This document shows, in pieces, positions 31,118 through 40,604 of a stretch of 64,000 bases of DNA (position 1 is the first letter of the stretch; every line of letters begins with the position of its first letter). The notes below the pieces were generated by a model that was given only the letters and a program-made list of their open reading frames with translations, was not told where the DNA came from and made no database searches. Origin of the DNA: Roseospira visakhapatnamensis (GTDB lineage: Bacteria; Pseudomonadota; Alphaproteobacteria; Rhodospirillales; Rhodospirillaceae); contig NZ_JACIGK010000006.1 of assembly GCF_014197915.1 (NCBI RefSeq), positions 105,104-169,103 on the forward strand, given 5' to 3'. Made by a program: the position numbers and the translations under genes.

Positions 31118-31636
31118 ATGTTCATCACCCTGATCGTCAGTGCCTGCGTGGCCGCCCTGGTGGCTGGCGTCATCCTGCTGGGCTTCAAGCTGGTGGGCCG
31201 GAAGGCCCCCAAGGGGCTGCTGCCCCTGGCCATGGGCGTGGCGGTGATCGCCTATGTCACCTACGCCCGCTACACATGGCACGAGACCATGATCGCGCGG
31301 TTGCCGGAGACCCTGGTGGTGATCGAGACCGGTCGCGGCGGCACGCCGTTCGAGCCCTGGACCTACATTTGGCCACGGGTGACGCACTTCGCGGCCGTGG
31401 ACCGGGCGACGGCGCGTCATCACCCCCAGGTGACCGGGATGGTCCTGGTCACGGTGATGCTGGTGGCCGAGGACGAGCCCAGCCGCGCCGTGCCGCAGGT
31501 GGTGGACTGCCGGCGCGGTCGCCGGGCGCCGGTGGGCGGTCTGACCCTGACGCCGGAGACGCTGGCGGCCGACACCCTGCCCTGGCAGTCCGGACGGAGT
31601 CCGGCGGCCCTGTTCGACGCCGTGTGCGAGGGGTAG
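31118..31636 (+). CDS. Two-transmembrane unknown protein
   Basis: This 172-residue protein has transmembrane helices at about 3-24 and 36-51, then a soluble domain of some 120 residues with ETLVVIETGRGGTPFEPWTY and a cysteine pair separated by more than 30 residues (VVDCRRG, DAVCEG). GGAGGGG lies before the ATG. I do not recognise a characterised family; the soluble part is probably periplasmic or cytoplasmic depending on topology, which the sequence does not settle. Confidence 0.65.
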   Translation: MFITLIVSACVAALVAGVILLGFKLVGRKAPKGLLPLAMGVAVIAYVTYARYTWHETMIARLPETLVVIETGRGGTPFEPWTYIWPRVTHFAAVDRATARHHPQVTGMVLVTVMLVAEDEPSRAVPQVVDCRRGRRAPVGGLTLTPETLAADTLPWQSGRSPAALFDAVCEG

Positions 31637-31661
31637 ATTCCGGCGGACGACGGTGTGACCG

Positions 31662-31683
31662 CCGCCCCGCGCGCGCGGGGCGG
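31662..31683. terminator. GC-only palindrome after the membrane protein gene
   Basis: CCGCCCCGCGC at 31662-31672 is followed directly by its reverse complement at 31673-31683, 26 bp after the stop codon. It would form a very stable hairpin. No U tract follows, so termination is uncertain. Confidence 0.4.
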
Positions 31684-31845
31684 GACACCGGCCTGAAACC
31701 GTGATAGGCTTCTTTCCGGGTTACGGAATGCGTGACCGACCGTTCCGGTGGAGCCAGGGCGATGGAGCCCGCCCCCGGACGCGGTGGCGGAGGCCGGGCG
31801 CCGCGCCCGGATCCGCGAGACCGGCGGCGGAAAAGGAGACCGCGC

Positions 31846-32058
31846 ATGAGTGGTGGTGCCATCGCGGGAGGCACGATGCTCTCCCAGGCCGTGAGCCTGC
31901 TGCATACCCAGACATCCATGATCAAGATGGCCGCCGAATCGGAACAGGCGGTGGCCAACCTGCTCGCCCAGGGCGCGGGGATGGCGCAGTCGCCCGGACA
32001 GGCCGTCACGCCGGCCGCCGCCCCCGGCAAGGGGGGCACGGTCGACATATCCGCCTGA
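31846..32058 (+). CDS. Small protein, possibly YjfB-like motility family
   Basis: The ATG at 31846 has AAAAGGAG at ideal spacing and starts a 70-residue protein. It has an N-terminal glycine-rich patch and a single amphipathic helix (MLSQAVSLLHTQTSMIKMAA, then SEQAVANLLAQGA), followed by a Pro/Gly/Ala tail. The helix pattern resembles the YjfB putative motility protein family (PF14070), whose function is not established. The link to motility is suggested by similarity only; no flagellar gene is adjacent. Confidence 0.55.
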   Translation: MSGGAIAGGTMLSQAVSLLHTQTSMIKMAAESEQAVANLLAQGAGMAQSPGQAVTPAAAPGKGGTVDISA

Positions 32059-32070
32059 GCCGGCGGATAT
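32047..32070 (+). terminator. Hairpin spanning the stop codon of the small protein
   Basis: ATATCCGCC at 32047-32055 pairs perfectly with GGCGGATAT at 32062-32070; the six-base loop begins with the TGA stop codon at 32056-32058. It may terminate transcription, protect the 3' end, or slow ribosome release. Confidence 0.5.
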
Positions 32071-32195
32071 CGCGGACGGGACCGGACGCGCCCGTTCCCT
32101 CTTTCGTCGTCGATAGACCCGCCGGGTCGAGGGGTGCCCGTGGGGGCGCGCACCCTGGCCCGTAGGGCTCGCCAGATCGCGGAGCGCGAGGACTC

Positions 32196-32429
32196 ATGGC
32201 CGACATTCAAGGCATGACCGGATCCGCCGTCCAGACGGCCCGCACGACGACCGCGCGTCCGGCCGTGGCCGCCATCGACGGGCGCGGTGGCGGCGGGGGT
32301 GGGGCCGACGGCCCGCAGGCGACCCGTGCCCGCGCCGCCGAGGTGCCGGCGCCCCAGGTGATCCGCTTCGAGGGCATGGACCTCGACCCCAACGCCCCGC
32401 GTGGCACCTACCTCGACATCCTGGTATAG
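32196..32429 (+). CDS. Small unknown protein with Gly-rich linker
   Basis: This 77-residue protein has a Thr/Arg/Ala-rich N-terminus, a run of six glycines at about 31-36, and a conserved-looking C-terminal end (IRFEGMDLDPNAPRGTYLDI). An ATG at 32196 opens the frame, with AGCGCGAGG before it. I do not recognise a family. Codon use is typical of the window, and the clean end LDILV before the stop supports a real gene. Confidence 0.5.
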   Translation: MADIQGMTGSAVQTARTTTARPAVAAIDGRGGGGGGADGPQATRARAAEVPAPQVIRFEGMDLDPNAPRGTYLDILV

Positions 32430-32509
32430 TACCGACGGTCCTTGAGCATGACCGGTGCCGTTCGGCGGCGGGAGTCACGGGCTTCCGCCGCCGGGACACG
32501 AGCGGTGCC

Positions 32510-33121
32510 TTGTCCATCGACCAGGATATGCGAGCGGTGACCGGACACGCCCTTCCCAGAGCCTACTTCACGCGCGTGCCCGGCGGGGCGCGTGGCGACG
32601 GGCCGACCACGGTCATGGTGCCGGATGGCGACAGCCGCGAGCGGTTGGTTTGCGCCGACTGCGGCTTTGTCCGCTACGAGAACCCGCGCATCATCGTCGG
32701 CGCCGTGTGCACGTGGCAGGACCGCTATCTGCTGTGCCGGCGGGCCATTCCCCCCCGGGTCGGGTTCTGGTGTCTGCCCTCGGGCTTCATGGAACTGGGC
32801 GAAAGCACCGAGGACGGCGCCCGCCGCGAGGTGTGGGAGGAAGCGCGCGCCCGGGTCGACCTGGTGGACCTGCTGGCCATCTACAACCTGTCCCACATCA
32901 GCCAGGTTCATCTGATCTATCGGGCGCGCATGCCCTCGCCGGCCTGCGCCGCCGGTCCGGAAAGCGAGGCCGTGGCGCTGCTGACCTGGGACGAGGTTCC
33001 CTGGGATGCGCTGGCCTATCCCAATGTCGCCTGGGCGTTGCGCCAGCATCGGGCCATGCGCGGGCGGGACAACTTCGCGCCCCTGGGTGTTCCGGACGAG
33101 GCGGCGACCACCGGCGCCTGA
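32510..33121 (+). CDS. NUDIX hydrolase
   Basis: This 203-residue protein starts at TTG 32510 or ATG 32528; neither has a strong Shine-Dalgarno. A CADCGF half zinc ribbon and RYENPRIIVGAV precede the NUDIX box (GFMELGESTEDGARREVWEEA), in which the catalytic glutamates of REVWEEA are present but the glycine after EEA is replaced by Arg. The family hydrolyses nucleoside diphosphates linked to another moiety; the substrate is unknown. The N-terminal zinc-ribbon remnant resembles NudC-type or ADP-ribose-type enzymes. Confidence 0.82.
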   Translation: MSIDQDMRAVTGHALPRAYFTRVPGGARGDGPTTVMVPDGDSRERLVCADCGFVRYENPRIIVGAVCTWQDRYLLCRRAIPPRVGFWCLPSGFMELGESTEDGARREVWEEARARVDLVDLLAIYNLSHISQVHLIYRARMPSPACAAGPESEAVALLTWDEVPWDALAYPNVAWALRQHRAMRGRDNFAPLGVPDEAATTGA

Positions 33122-33241
33122 TCCGCGTGTCGGGGGGGCCATCCTTTTGCATGGGAGGGTCGCGGGCGGCGTGGAAGGCTCCTCCTCGTCGGGTTTTTGG
33201 GGGTAGGGTGGCGCCTCCTTTTTGCCCGCGCCGGAGGTCCC

Positions 33242-34138
33242 ATGCGCCGCACCACCCGTTTCCGCCGCCTGATCGAGGCCGACCCCATCCTGGTCATGCC
33301 CGGGGTCTTCGATTCCCTGAGCGCCCGGATCGCCGCCGAGGCGGGGTTTCAGGCCATCACCTGTGGCGGCTATGCGGCCACCGCCACACGGCTCGGGCAG
33401 CCGGACATCTCGCAGCTGACCATGGTGGAGTTCGCCGACCACTACGCCCGCCTGTGCGATGCCGTGGATTTGCCGGTGTTCGGCGACATGGACACGGGCT
33501 TCGGCAATGCCACCAACGCCGCGCGGGCGTTGCGCGCCTACGAGCGCGCCGGGCTGGCCGGCGCCTTTATCGAGGACCAGGTGTTCCCCAAGCGCTGCGG
33601 CCACATGGCCGGCAAGGCCGTGGTGCCGGTGGCGGAGATGCTGCCCAAGCTGAAGGCGGTGCTGGACGCCCGCGACGATCCGGACTTCGTGGTCATGGCG
33701 CGCACCGACGCGCTGGCCGTCGAGGGCCTGCAGGCGGCCATCGACCGCGCCAATCTGTACCGCGAGGCTGGGGCCGATCTGCTGTTCGTGGAGGCGCCGC
33801 GCACGGAGGCGCAGATGCGCCGCATCTGTGCCGAGGTCCAGGGCCCCTGCATGGCCAACAGCCTGGAAACGGGCCTGACCCCGTTGGTGTCGGCGGCCGA
33901 ACTGGAGGCGATCGGCTACGCCCTGGTGGCGCATCCGGTGGCGGCGCTGTACGCGGTCACCCAGACGCTGCGGCGGCTGTTCGGAGAGTTGCGCGAGACC
34001 GGCTCCACGGCCGGCTGGCTGGACCGCATGACGGATTTCGAGGGCTTCGCGGCGCTCATGGGCCTGCCAGGGATCCGCGTCCGCGAACAGGCGTTGCTGG
34101 ACTTCGCCGAGGACATGGTTGGGCGCGACCGAGCATAG
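33242..34138 (+). CDS. Isocitrate lyase/PEP mutase superfamily enzyme
   Basis: GGAGG precedes the ATG at 33242, giving 298 residues. The magnesium-binding segment is VFGDMDTGFG at 80-88. The active-site loop reads EDQVFPKRCGH at 111-121, with the catalytic cysteine C119 of the lyase branch. Methylisocitrate lyases and carboxy-phosphonate mutases share this layout; a KRCGH loop favours a C-C lyase such as a 2-methylisocitrate or dimethylmalate lyase or an oxaloacetate decarboxylase. No prp genes are nearby, so the substrate is left open. Confidence 0.78.
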   Translation: MRRTTRFRRLIEADPILVMPGVFDSLSARIAAEAGFQAITCGGYAATATRLGQPDISQLTMVEFADHYARLCDAVDLPVFGDMDTGFGNATNAARALRAYERAGLAGAFIEDQVFPKRCGHMAGKAVVPVAEMLPKLKAVLDARDDPDFVVMARTDALAVEGLQAAIDRANLYREAGADLLFVEAPRTEAQMRRICAEVQGPCMANSLETGLTPLVSAAELEAIGYALVAHPVAALYAVTQTLRRLFGELRETGSTAGWLDRMTDFEGFAALMGLPGIRVREQALLDFAEDMVGRDRA

Positions 34139-34299
34139 CGGTCGGTCGACTCCGAGGCGGGGGGAGGGGCGCATCGCGCGACAGGAACGCCGTTATGGTC
34201 AAGAAACATGCGATGGAATTCCCGTTTTGGGTGTTCAGCCCCGTGGCCCAGTCGGAGATTCGGCCCGAAAGAGGGAGAGGCGCGCCCATATCCCTGTGC

Positions 34300-34316
34300 G
34301 ATTTGCGGCAAATCAA
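34300..34316 (+). promoter_or_regulatory. FNR/CRP-like palindrome upstream of the cytochrome c peroxidase
   Basis: In the 324-bp gap 34139-34462, GATTTGC at 34300-34306 and GCAAATC at 34308-34314 make a perfect palindrome around one base. Read two bases over, TTGCG-GCAA-ATCAA at 34303-34316 matches the FNR consensus (TTGAT-N4-ATCAA) at 8 of 10 positions. Cytochrome c peroxidase genes are often under FNR/Anr control in low oxygen. The site lies 147 bp before the start codon, farther than usual, so the transcription start would have to be well upstream. No other feature was seen in the gap. Confidence 0.4.
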
Positions 34317-34462
34317 TGCATTGGAAATGGTCCAGTTCTAAAAAGAGTCGGGTCGCCTGCGGGTGCCCCTGGATGCGCGGCCTCGCCCCGACTCCCCGGC
34401 TCGTGGGCGGAACGGCGGGGATCGCGACTGTCGCTGTCCCGACTCTGGATGAGGACCCCCCG

Positions 34463-35527
34463 ATGAGACACGTCCTGACGATTGCCGCCGTCGCCACCCT
34501 GCCGGTCCTGTCGCCGGTCGCCGCCTGGGCCGAGGCCCCGGACGACGCCGCGCTGATGGAAGAGGCCCAGGCCCTGTTCGAGCCCATCCCCGATCAGGTG
34601 CCCGACGTCAGGGGCAACGCGGTGACCCGGGAGAAGATTGACCTCGGCCGTATGCTGTTCTTCGATCCGCGTCTGTCGGCCAGCCATCTTCTGTCGTGCA
34701 ACACCTGCCACAACCTGGCCATGGGCGGTGACGACAACCTGGAAACCTCCATCGGCCATGGCTGGCAGGCCGGCCCGCGCAACTCGCCGACCGTCTACAA
34801 CGCCGTGTTCAACATCGCCCAGTTCTGGGATGGCCGCGCGGCGGACCTGAAGGAGCAGGCCAAGGGGCCGATCCAGGCCGGCGTGGAGATGAACAACCAG
34901 CCGGCCATGGTGGTGGAGACGCTGTCGTCCATGCCGGCCTACGTCGAGTACTTCACCGCCGCTTTCCCCGGCGACGACGATCCGGTCACCTTCGACAACG
35001 TGGCACGCGCGATCGAGGCGTTCGAGGCCACGCTCATCACCCCCGCCGCGCCCTTCGACCAGTTCCTGGAGGGCAACGCCGACGCCCTGACCGAACAGGA
35101 GAAGCGCGGCCTGCGGACGTTCATCGACACCGGCTGCGTGGCCTGTCACGCGGGCGTCAACCTCGGCGGCGAGGCGTACTACCCGTTCGGCGTGGTGGAA
35201 CGTCCGGGCGCGGACATCCTGCCGCCCGAGGACAAAGGGCGCTTTGCCGTCACCGACACGGCCACCGATGAATATGTCTTCCGGTCGCCCACCCTGCGCA
35301 ACGTGGCGCTGACCAAGCCGTACTTCCATGCCGGCCGCGTCTGGGATCTGACGCAGGCGGTGGCCGTCATGGGCGTGGCCCAGCTTGGCGAGGACCTGAA
35401 CGAGGACCAGGTGGACGACATCGTCGCCTTCCTGCACACCCTGACCGGCGAGGCGCCCGAGGTGATCGTGCCCGTGCTGCCGGCCAGCAGCGTCGATACG
35501 CCGCGCCCCGCGCCGATGGACGAGTAG
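34463..35527 (+). CDS. ccp: Di-heme cytochrome c peroxidase
   Basis: The ATG at 34463 follows GAGGA and gives 354 residues with a Sec signal peptide cleaved near AWA-E at 23. Two heme c attachment sites are present: CNTCH at 79-83 (N-terminal, peroxidatic) and CVACH at 225-229 (C-terminal, electron-transferring). Length and spacing match bacterial CcpA/MauG-like peroxidases that reduce hydrogen peroxide in the periplasm using electrons from cytochrome c. A MauG role is less likely without methylamine genes. Confidence 0.9.
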   Translation: MRHVLTIAAVATLPVLSPVAAWAEAPDDAALMEEAQALFEPIPDQVPDVRGNAVTREKIDLGRMLFFDPRLSASHLLSCNTCHNLAMGGDDNLETSIGHGWQAGPRNSPTVYNAVFNIAQFWDGRAADLKEQAKGPIQAGVEMNNQPAMVVETLSSMPAYVEYFTAAFPGDDDPVTFDNVARAIEAFEATLITPAAPFDQFLEGNADALTEQEKRGLRTFIDTGCVACHAGVNLGGEAYYPFGVVERPGADILPPEDKGRFAVTDTATDEYVFRSPTLRNVALTKPYFHAGRVWDLTQAVAVMGVAQLGEDLNEDQVDDIVAFLHTLTGEAPEVIVPVLPASSVDTPRPAPMDE

Positions 35528-35557
35528 GGCAGGGGCCGCGCGATAGACGCGGCGGGT

Positions 35558-35593
35558 GGGGACGCGGGCGGTGTGCGGTGACCGCCGCGTCCC
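35558..35593. terminator. Bidirectional hairpin between ccp and dgoK
   Basis: GGGACGCGG plus CGGT on the left (within 35559-35572, one bulged G) pairs with ACCG plus CCGCGTCCC at 35581-35593 over an 8-nt loop, giving 13 pairs. It lies between two convergent stop codons and can serve both genes. Confidence 0.55.
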
Positions 35594-35610
35594 TATCCTC
35601 CCAAGCGTTG

Positions 35611-36525
35611 CTACACTCCCAAGTCCGTCGCCACGGCCAGCACCCCGGCGCGAGTGGCCTGATCGGCGGGGATGACCTCGACCCGCAGGCCCCGCGCGGT
35701 CAGGGCGCGTTCGTAGGGGGCTTGCAGGGACGCGCCCCCCACCAGGGCGATCGGTGCCGTCCGGGCATCGGGAGCGCGGGCGAGGGCGCCGTCCAGTTCG
35801 GCGCCGATGAGGACTCCGGACAGGAAACTCGCCACCCCCTCCGGCGCCAGCGCGCCATAGAGGAACCGTCCGCGCGACGAGAACACATGATGCAGCGGCC
35901 CACCGGGCGTGGCGGCCTGCGCCAGGCCCTGGTCGAAGGCGGCCGGATCGAAGGGTGCGTCGGCCGTCGCCGGCTCGCCCAGGATCGAGTGGCCCAGCAG
36001 CACCGCGCGCATCTCGCCGGTCAGGAAGGTGGCGAAATCGACGAGCCGCCCGCCCTCGGCCCGGGCCCACTTGGAATGGGTGCCGGGCAGGCAGAACAGA
36101 CCGTCGCTCCGGCCCAGCAGCGCCAGGGCGCCCAGGACCTGCACCTCCTCGCCGCGCATCACGTCCACATGGCCGTCGGCGCCCCGGACGTGGGCGCCCG
36201 GCAGGATCCAGGCCTTGGCCAGCCCTTCGGCCGGGACCACCTGGGCGGCGAGGTCCCGGGTCCCCACGGGCAGGGGCGGCTGGGCCGCCTTGCGCCAGCC
36301 CGAGGGCGCGCCGACCATCCCGGCCATCAGCACCGGCGGCGTGCCCTCGGCCTCGTTCCGCCAGGGCGCCAGACGATCGCGTGCGTAGGCCGGGAACGAC
36401 TGCCCGGCCATGGCGCGCAATCCCTTGCCGGACGGCAGGGTATCCAGCACCGCGCCGGTGTCGCGGGCCACCAGCCAGGCGCGGAAGCTGCTGGTCCCCC
36501 AGTCGATGATGATGACGCGGGTCAT
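35611..36525 (-). CDS. dgoK: 2-dehydro-3-deoxygalactonokinase
   Basis: The ATG at 36525 gives 304 residues. The N-terminal phosphate-binding motif IIIDWGTSSFRAWL and the later segment GLFCLPGTHSKW are typical of DgoK in the actin-like ATPase superfamily. It phosphorylates 2-keto-3-deoxy-galactonate to KDPGal. It lies 11 bp after the aldolase stop in the same operon. The open frame upstream is only codon bias, not a fusion with the aldolase. Confidence 0.9.
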   Translation of the reverse strand: MTRVIIIDWGTSSFRAWLVARDTGAVLDTLPSGKGLRAMAGQSFPAYARDRLAPWRNEAEGTPPVLMAGMVGAPSGWRKAAQPPLPVGTRDLAAQVVPAEGLAKAWILPGAHVRGADGHVDVMRGEEVQVLGALALLGRSDGLFCLPGTHSKWARAEGGRLVDFATFLTGEMRAVLLGHSILGEPATADAPFDPAAFDQGLAQAATPGGPLHHVFSSRGRFLYGALAPEGVASFLSGVLIGAELDGALARAPDARTAPIALVGGASLQAPYERALTARGLRVEVIPADQATRAGVLAVATDLGV

Positions 36526-36536
36526 GGTCCTGCCGG

Positions 36537-37213
36537 TCAGCCGGTGGTGAGGGTCCGCCACGTCGTGACCAGGGTGCGCGCCAGGGCGCCCACCTCGGCC
36601 GCCGTGCGTCCGGGCTTGTACAGCGACGATCCGAAGCCGAAGCCGTCGGCCCCGGCGGCCCGGAACGCGGCCATGGAATCCCGGTCGATGCCGCCCAGGG
36701 GGACAATCCGTGTGTGCGGTGGCAGCACCGCGCGGATGTCCCGCAGATAGGCCGGGCCGAGGGCCGCCGCCGGGAAGACCTTCAGCGCCCGGGCGCCATG
36801 GCGCGTGGCCTGGAGGGCCTCGGAGGGGGTCATGCAGCCTATCACCGGTACCAGGCCGGCGCGCACCGTGGCGTCGACGACCGTGGTGTCGGTGTTGGGC
36901 GTCACCACCAGGTCCGCGCCCAGCGCCGCCAGGCGACCCACGTTCTCGGGGGTCAACACGGTGCCCGCGCCCACCACGACCCCGGGAGGGCAGTGGGCTT
37001 GCAGCAGGGCGATGCTCTCGAACGGCTCCGGAGAGTTGAGGGGGACCTCCAACATGGTGAAGCCGGCGGCGATCAGGGCGCCGGCGATATGCAGCACCTC
37101 GTCGGGGGTGACGCCGCGCAGCACCGCGACCAGCGGCATGGTGGTGAAGGCGGCATCGAAGCGGGCGATCGCGCCGCCGGCGGCCGCCCCCTGGGCGTCG
37201 ATCATGGGGGCAA

Positions 37214-37220
<7 letters not shown>
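36537..37220 (-). CDS. dgoA: KDPGal aldolase
   Basis: This 227-residue class I aldolase is of the KDPG/KDPGal family. The start has [11 protein letters not shown], the catalytic glutamate region is MLEVPLNSP, and the Schiff-base lysine is K147 in ARALKVFPA. It splits 2-keto-3-deoxy-6-phosphogalactonate into pyruvate and glyceraldehyde-3-phosphate. The start overlaps the dgoD stop by 7 bp; an ATG at 37205 is an alternative. Context with dgoK and dgoD favours KDPGal over KDPG. Confidence 0.88.
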
Positions 37221-38365
<1,145 letters not shown>

Positions 38366-38490
38366 CGTCAATCCTATTCCAGGGCGGACCGCGCGGTCTC
38401 GACGCCGCCCGGTCCGCCCGACTGTGATGTCTCTACGCCCGCGGGACCCGCGCCGGGACGTGGGGAACCACGCCCCGGCGGCGACCCGTC

Positions 38491-39819
38491 TCAGTTCACC
38501 AGCCACATGGCCACGTTGGGCTGGAACAGCAGCAACGCCAGCACCGCGATCTGGATGACCATGAACGGGATCACCGAGCGGTAGATGTCCACGAGGGTGA
38601 TGTCGGGGGGCGCCACGCCCTTCAGGTAGAAGGCGGCCGGTCCGAACGGCGGCGACAGGAACGAGACCTGCATGTTCACCGCGAACAGGATGCCGAACCA
38701 GATCGGGTCGTACCCCAGTTGCTGGACGATGGGCACAAAGATGGGCAGGCACAGCATGGCGATGCCGATCCAGTCCAGGAACAGGCCCAGCACGATCAGC
38801 ACCAGCATCATCACCAGCAGGATCAGGATGGGCGCCAGGTCCAGCCCGAGGATGGTCGACGAGACGAAGCGGTTGCCGCCCATCAGGTTGTAGACCCCCA
38901 CCAGGGTGGCGGCGCCGACGCCGATCCAGATGATCATGCCGCAGGTGTTGATGGTCTGCGTGACGGCCTGCTGCATGAGCGTGAGCGAGAACTCGCGCCG
39001 GATCATGATGCCGATCAAGACGCCGAACACGCCCATGGCCGCCGCCTCGGTGACCGAGGCCACGCCGCCGTAGATGGAGCCCAGCACCATGAAGGCGATG
39101 GTCGCCGGCAGGAGGATATGGCGCATCTCGCGCAGCTTGTCGCGCCACGGCATGTTGGCCTCGGCCTCCGGCACCGGAGGTCCCAGCCTCGGGTTCAGCA
39201 GGCAGCGCGTCAGCACGTAGGCCATGTAGCACAGCATCAGGATGACGGCGGGCGTGATCGCCGCCGTGAACAGGTCGGCGATGGAGACGCTGGCGATCAG
39301 CCCGTAGATGATGAGCACGATCGACGGCGGCATCATGGTGCCCAGCGAACCGCCGGCGCAGACGACGCCGATGGACAGATGCCGGTTGTAGCCCAGGCGC
39401 AGCATCTGCGGCAGGGCCAGCATGCCCAACAGCACGATCTCGCCGCCGATGATGCCCGACATGGCCGCCAGGAAGAAGGCCACCACCAGGGTCTGCACGG
39501 CGACGCCGCCGGGGACGCGCCCGGCCAGCACGCGCATGCCGTTGAACAGGTCCTTGGCGATGCCGGAGCGGTCCAACAGCGAGGCCATGAACACGAACAT
39601 CGGCACGGCGACCAGGGAGTACTCGGTGATGAAGCCGAACACCCGGCTGGTGACCAGCGGCAGGGCGTTGGGGCCGAACCAGCCCAGCGTGAACACCAGT
39701 GCCACCAGTCCGGTGGTGAAGGCCAGCGGCAGGCCGGTGAGGAGCAGCAGGAAGATGCTGCCGACGAGCACATAGGTGCCAACCTCGATGCCCATGACGC
39801 TCAGGTCGAAGCCGTCCAT
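38491..39819 (-). CDS. dctM: TRAP transporter large permease, DctM type
   Basis: This 442-residue integral membrane protein has about 12 hydrophobic helices and DctM motifs such as [19 protein letters not shown] and [22 protein letters not shown] precedes the ATG, one base from the dctQ stop. With DctQ and DctP it forms a sodium- or proton-driven importer. Operon context with dgo genes points to D-galactonate or a related sugar acid as the substrate, in place of the MFS transporter DgoT used by E. coli. Confidence 0.9.
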   Translation of the reverse strand: MDGFDLSVMGIEVGTYVLVGSIFLLLLTGLPLAFTTGLVALVFTLGWFGPNALPLVTSRVFGFITEYSLVAVPMFVFMASLLDRSGIAKDLFNGMRVLAGRVPGGVAVQTLVVAFFLAAMSGIIGGEIVLLGMLALPQMLRLGYNRHLSIGVVCAGGSLGTMMPPSIVLIIYGLIASVSIADLFTAAITPAVILMLCYMAYVLTRCLLNPRLGPPVPEAEANMPWRDKLREMRHILLPATIAFMVLGSIYGGVASVTEAAAMGVFGVLIGIMIRREFSLTLMQQAVTQTINTCGMIIWIGVGAATLVGVYNLMGGNRFVSSTILGLDLAPILILLVMMLVLIVLGLFLDWIGIAMLCLPIFVPIVQQLGYDPIWFGILFAVNMQVSFLSPPFGPAAFYLKGVAPPDITLVDIYRSVIPFMVIQIAVLALLLFQPNVAMWLVN

Positions 39820-39820
39820 A

Positions 39821-40435
39821 TCACCGGTCCTCCCCGTCGGGGCGCGCCGGACGCGCGCGAAGCGTCTGGATCAGGTGCAGGACCGCCTGCACCGTCATCA
39901 GGGCGACGGCGAACAGGATCAGGCCCTTGGTCATGGCCGGGAACGGCGGGTTCCACGAGGTGCCCGAGCGCTCCAGCTGCCAGACGCCGGTGGGGCTGTG
40001 CGAGGCCCGGTAGAACAACTGCCAGGCGGCGTAGCTCATGCCGCCGCAAAACAGGACAACGATGGTGTTGTTGAACAGGTCCAGCCAGTGCCGCACCCGG
40101 GGGGAGACGGAATCGTAGATCACCCGCACGCGAATGTGCTTGTCGCGGGCCAGGGCCACCGGTCCGCCCAGGGCGAACAGGGCGGCGATCAGCATCACCG
40201 TGCTCTCATGCGCCCAGGAGGTGGGGGCGTTGAACACATAGCGCATGATCACCTCGAACACGCTGATGGCCATGGCGATGAACACCAGCCAGGCAATGCC
40301 GTCGGCGGCGCGGGCGATCACCCGGTCCAGGCTGGTACGGATGGTGCCCTCGGCGGCCTTGTGCGGATCCTCGGGCGGCGAGGCGCTGTCCGGGGCGGGC
40401 TCCGGGGATCGGGGGGGCGGGGAAGAACGGGACAT
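39821..40435 (-). CDS. dctQ: TRAP transporter small permease, DctQ type
   Basis: This 204-residue protein has an N-terminal Pro/Ser-rich tail then four transmembrane helices, with the DctQ motif FEVIMRYVFNAPTSWAHE and a conserved arginine in the second loop. It pairs with DctM. The ATG is preceded by GGGGGATC. It starts 169 bp after dctP; that gap holds an intrinsic terminator. Confidence 0.88.
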   Translation of the reverse strand: MSRSSPPPRSPEPAPDSASPPEDPHKAAEGTIRTSLDRVIARAADGIAWLVFIAMAISVFEVIMRYVFNAPTSWAHESTVMLIAALFALGGPVALARDKHIRVRVIYDSVSPRVRHWLDLFNNTIVVLFCGGMSYAAWQLFYRASHSPTGVWQLERSGTSWNPPFPAMTKGLILFAVALMTVQAVLHLIQTLRARPARPDGEDR

Positions 40436-40544
40436 GGTGATAGATCCCCCTGCGGCGAAGGTGCCCCGCGATGGACGACCGGAAACCGGAGGTGCCCGAA
40501 CGTGGGAGACGGGACCGGGGACAATGGGGATGACGGGGCCGATT

Positions 40545-40598
40545 GAAAAAGACCGCGGGGCGTCCGGGCGGCGCGGTGGTCGCGCCCGGACGCCCCGC
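40545..40598 (-). terminator. Intrinsic terminator between dctP and dctQ
   Basis: GCGGGGCGTCCGGGCG at 40555-40570 pairs perfectly with its reverse complement at 40583-40598 (16 bp, 12-nt loop). Read on the minus strand, the stem is followed by a T-rich tract (TTTTT, complement of 40546-40550). It is a textbook intrinsic terminator just after dctP, so partial termination would make more binding protein than permease. Confidence 0.8.
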
Positions 40599-40604
40599 CG
40601 ATCC

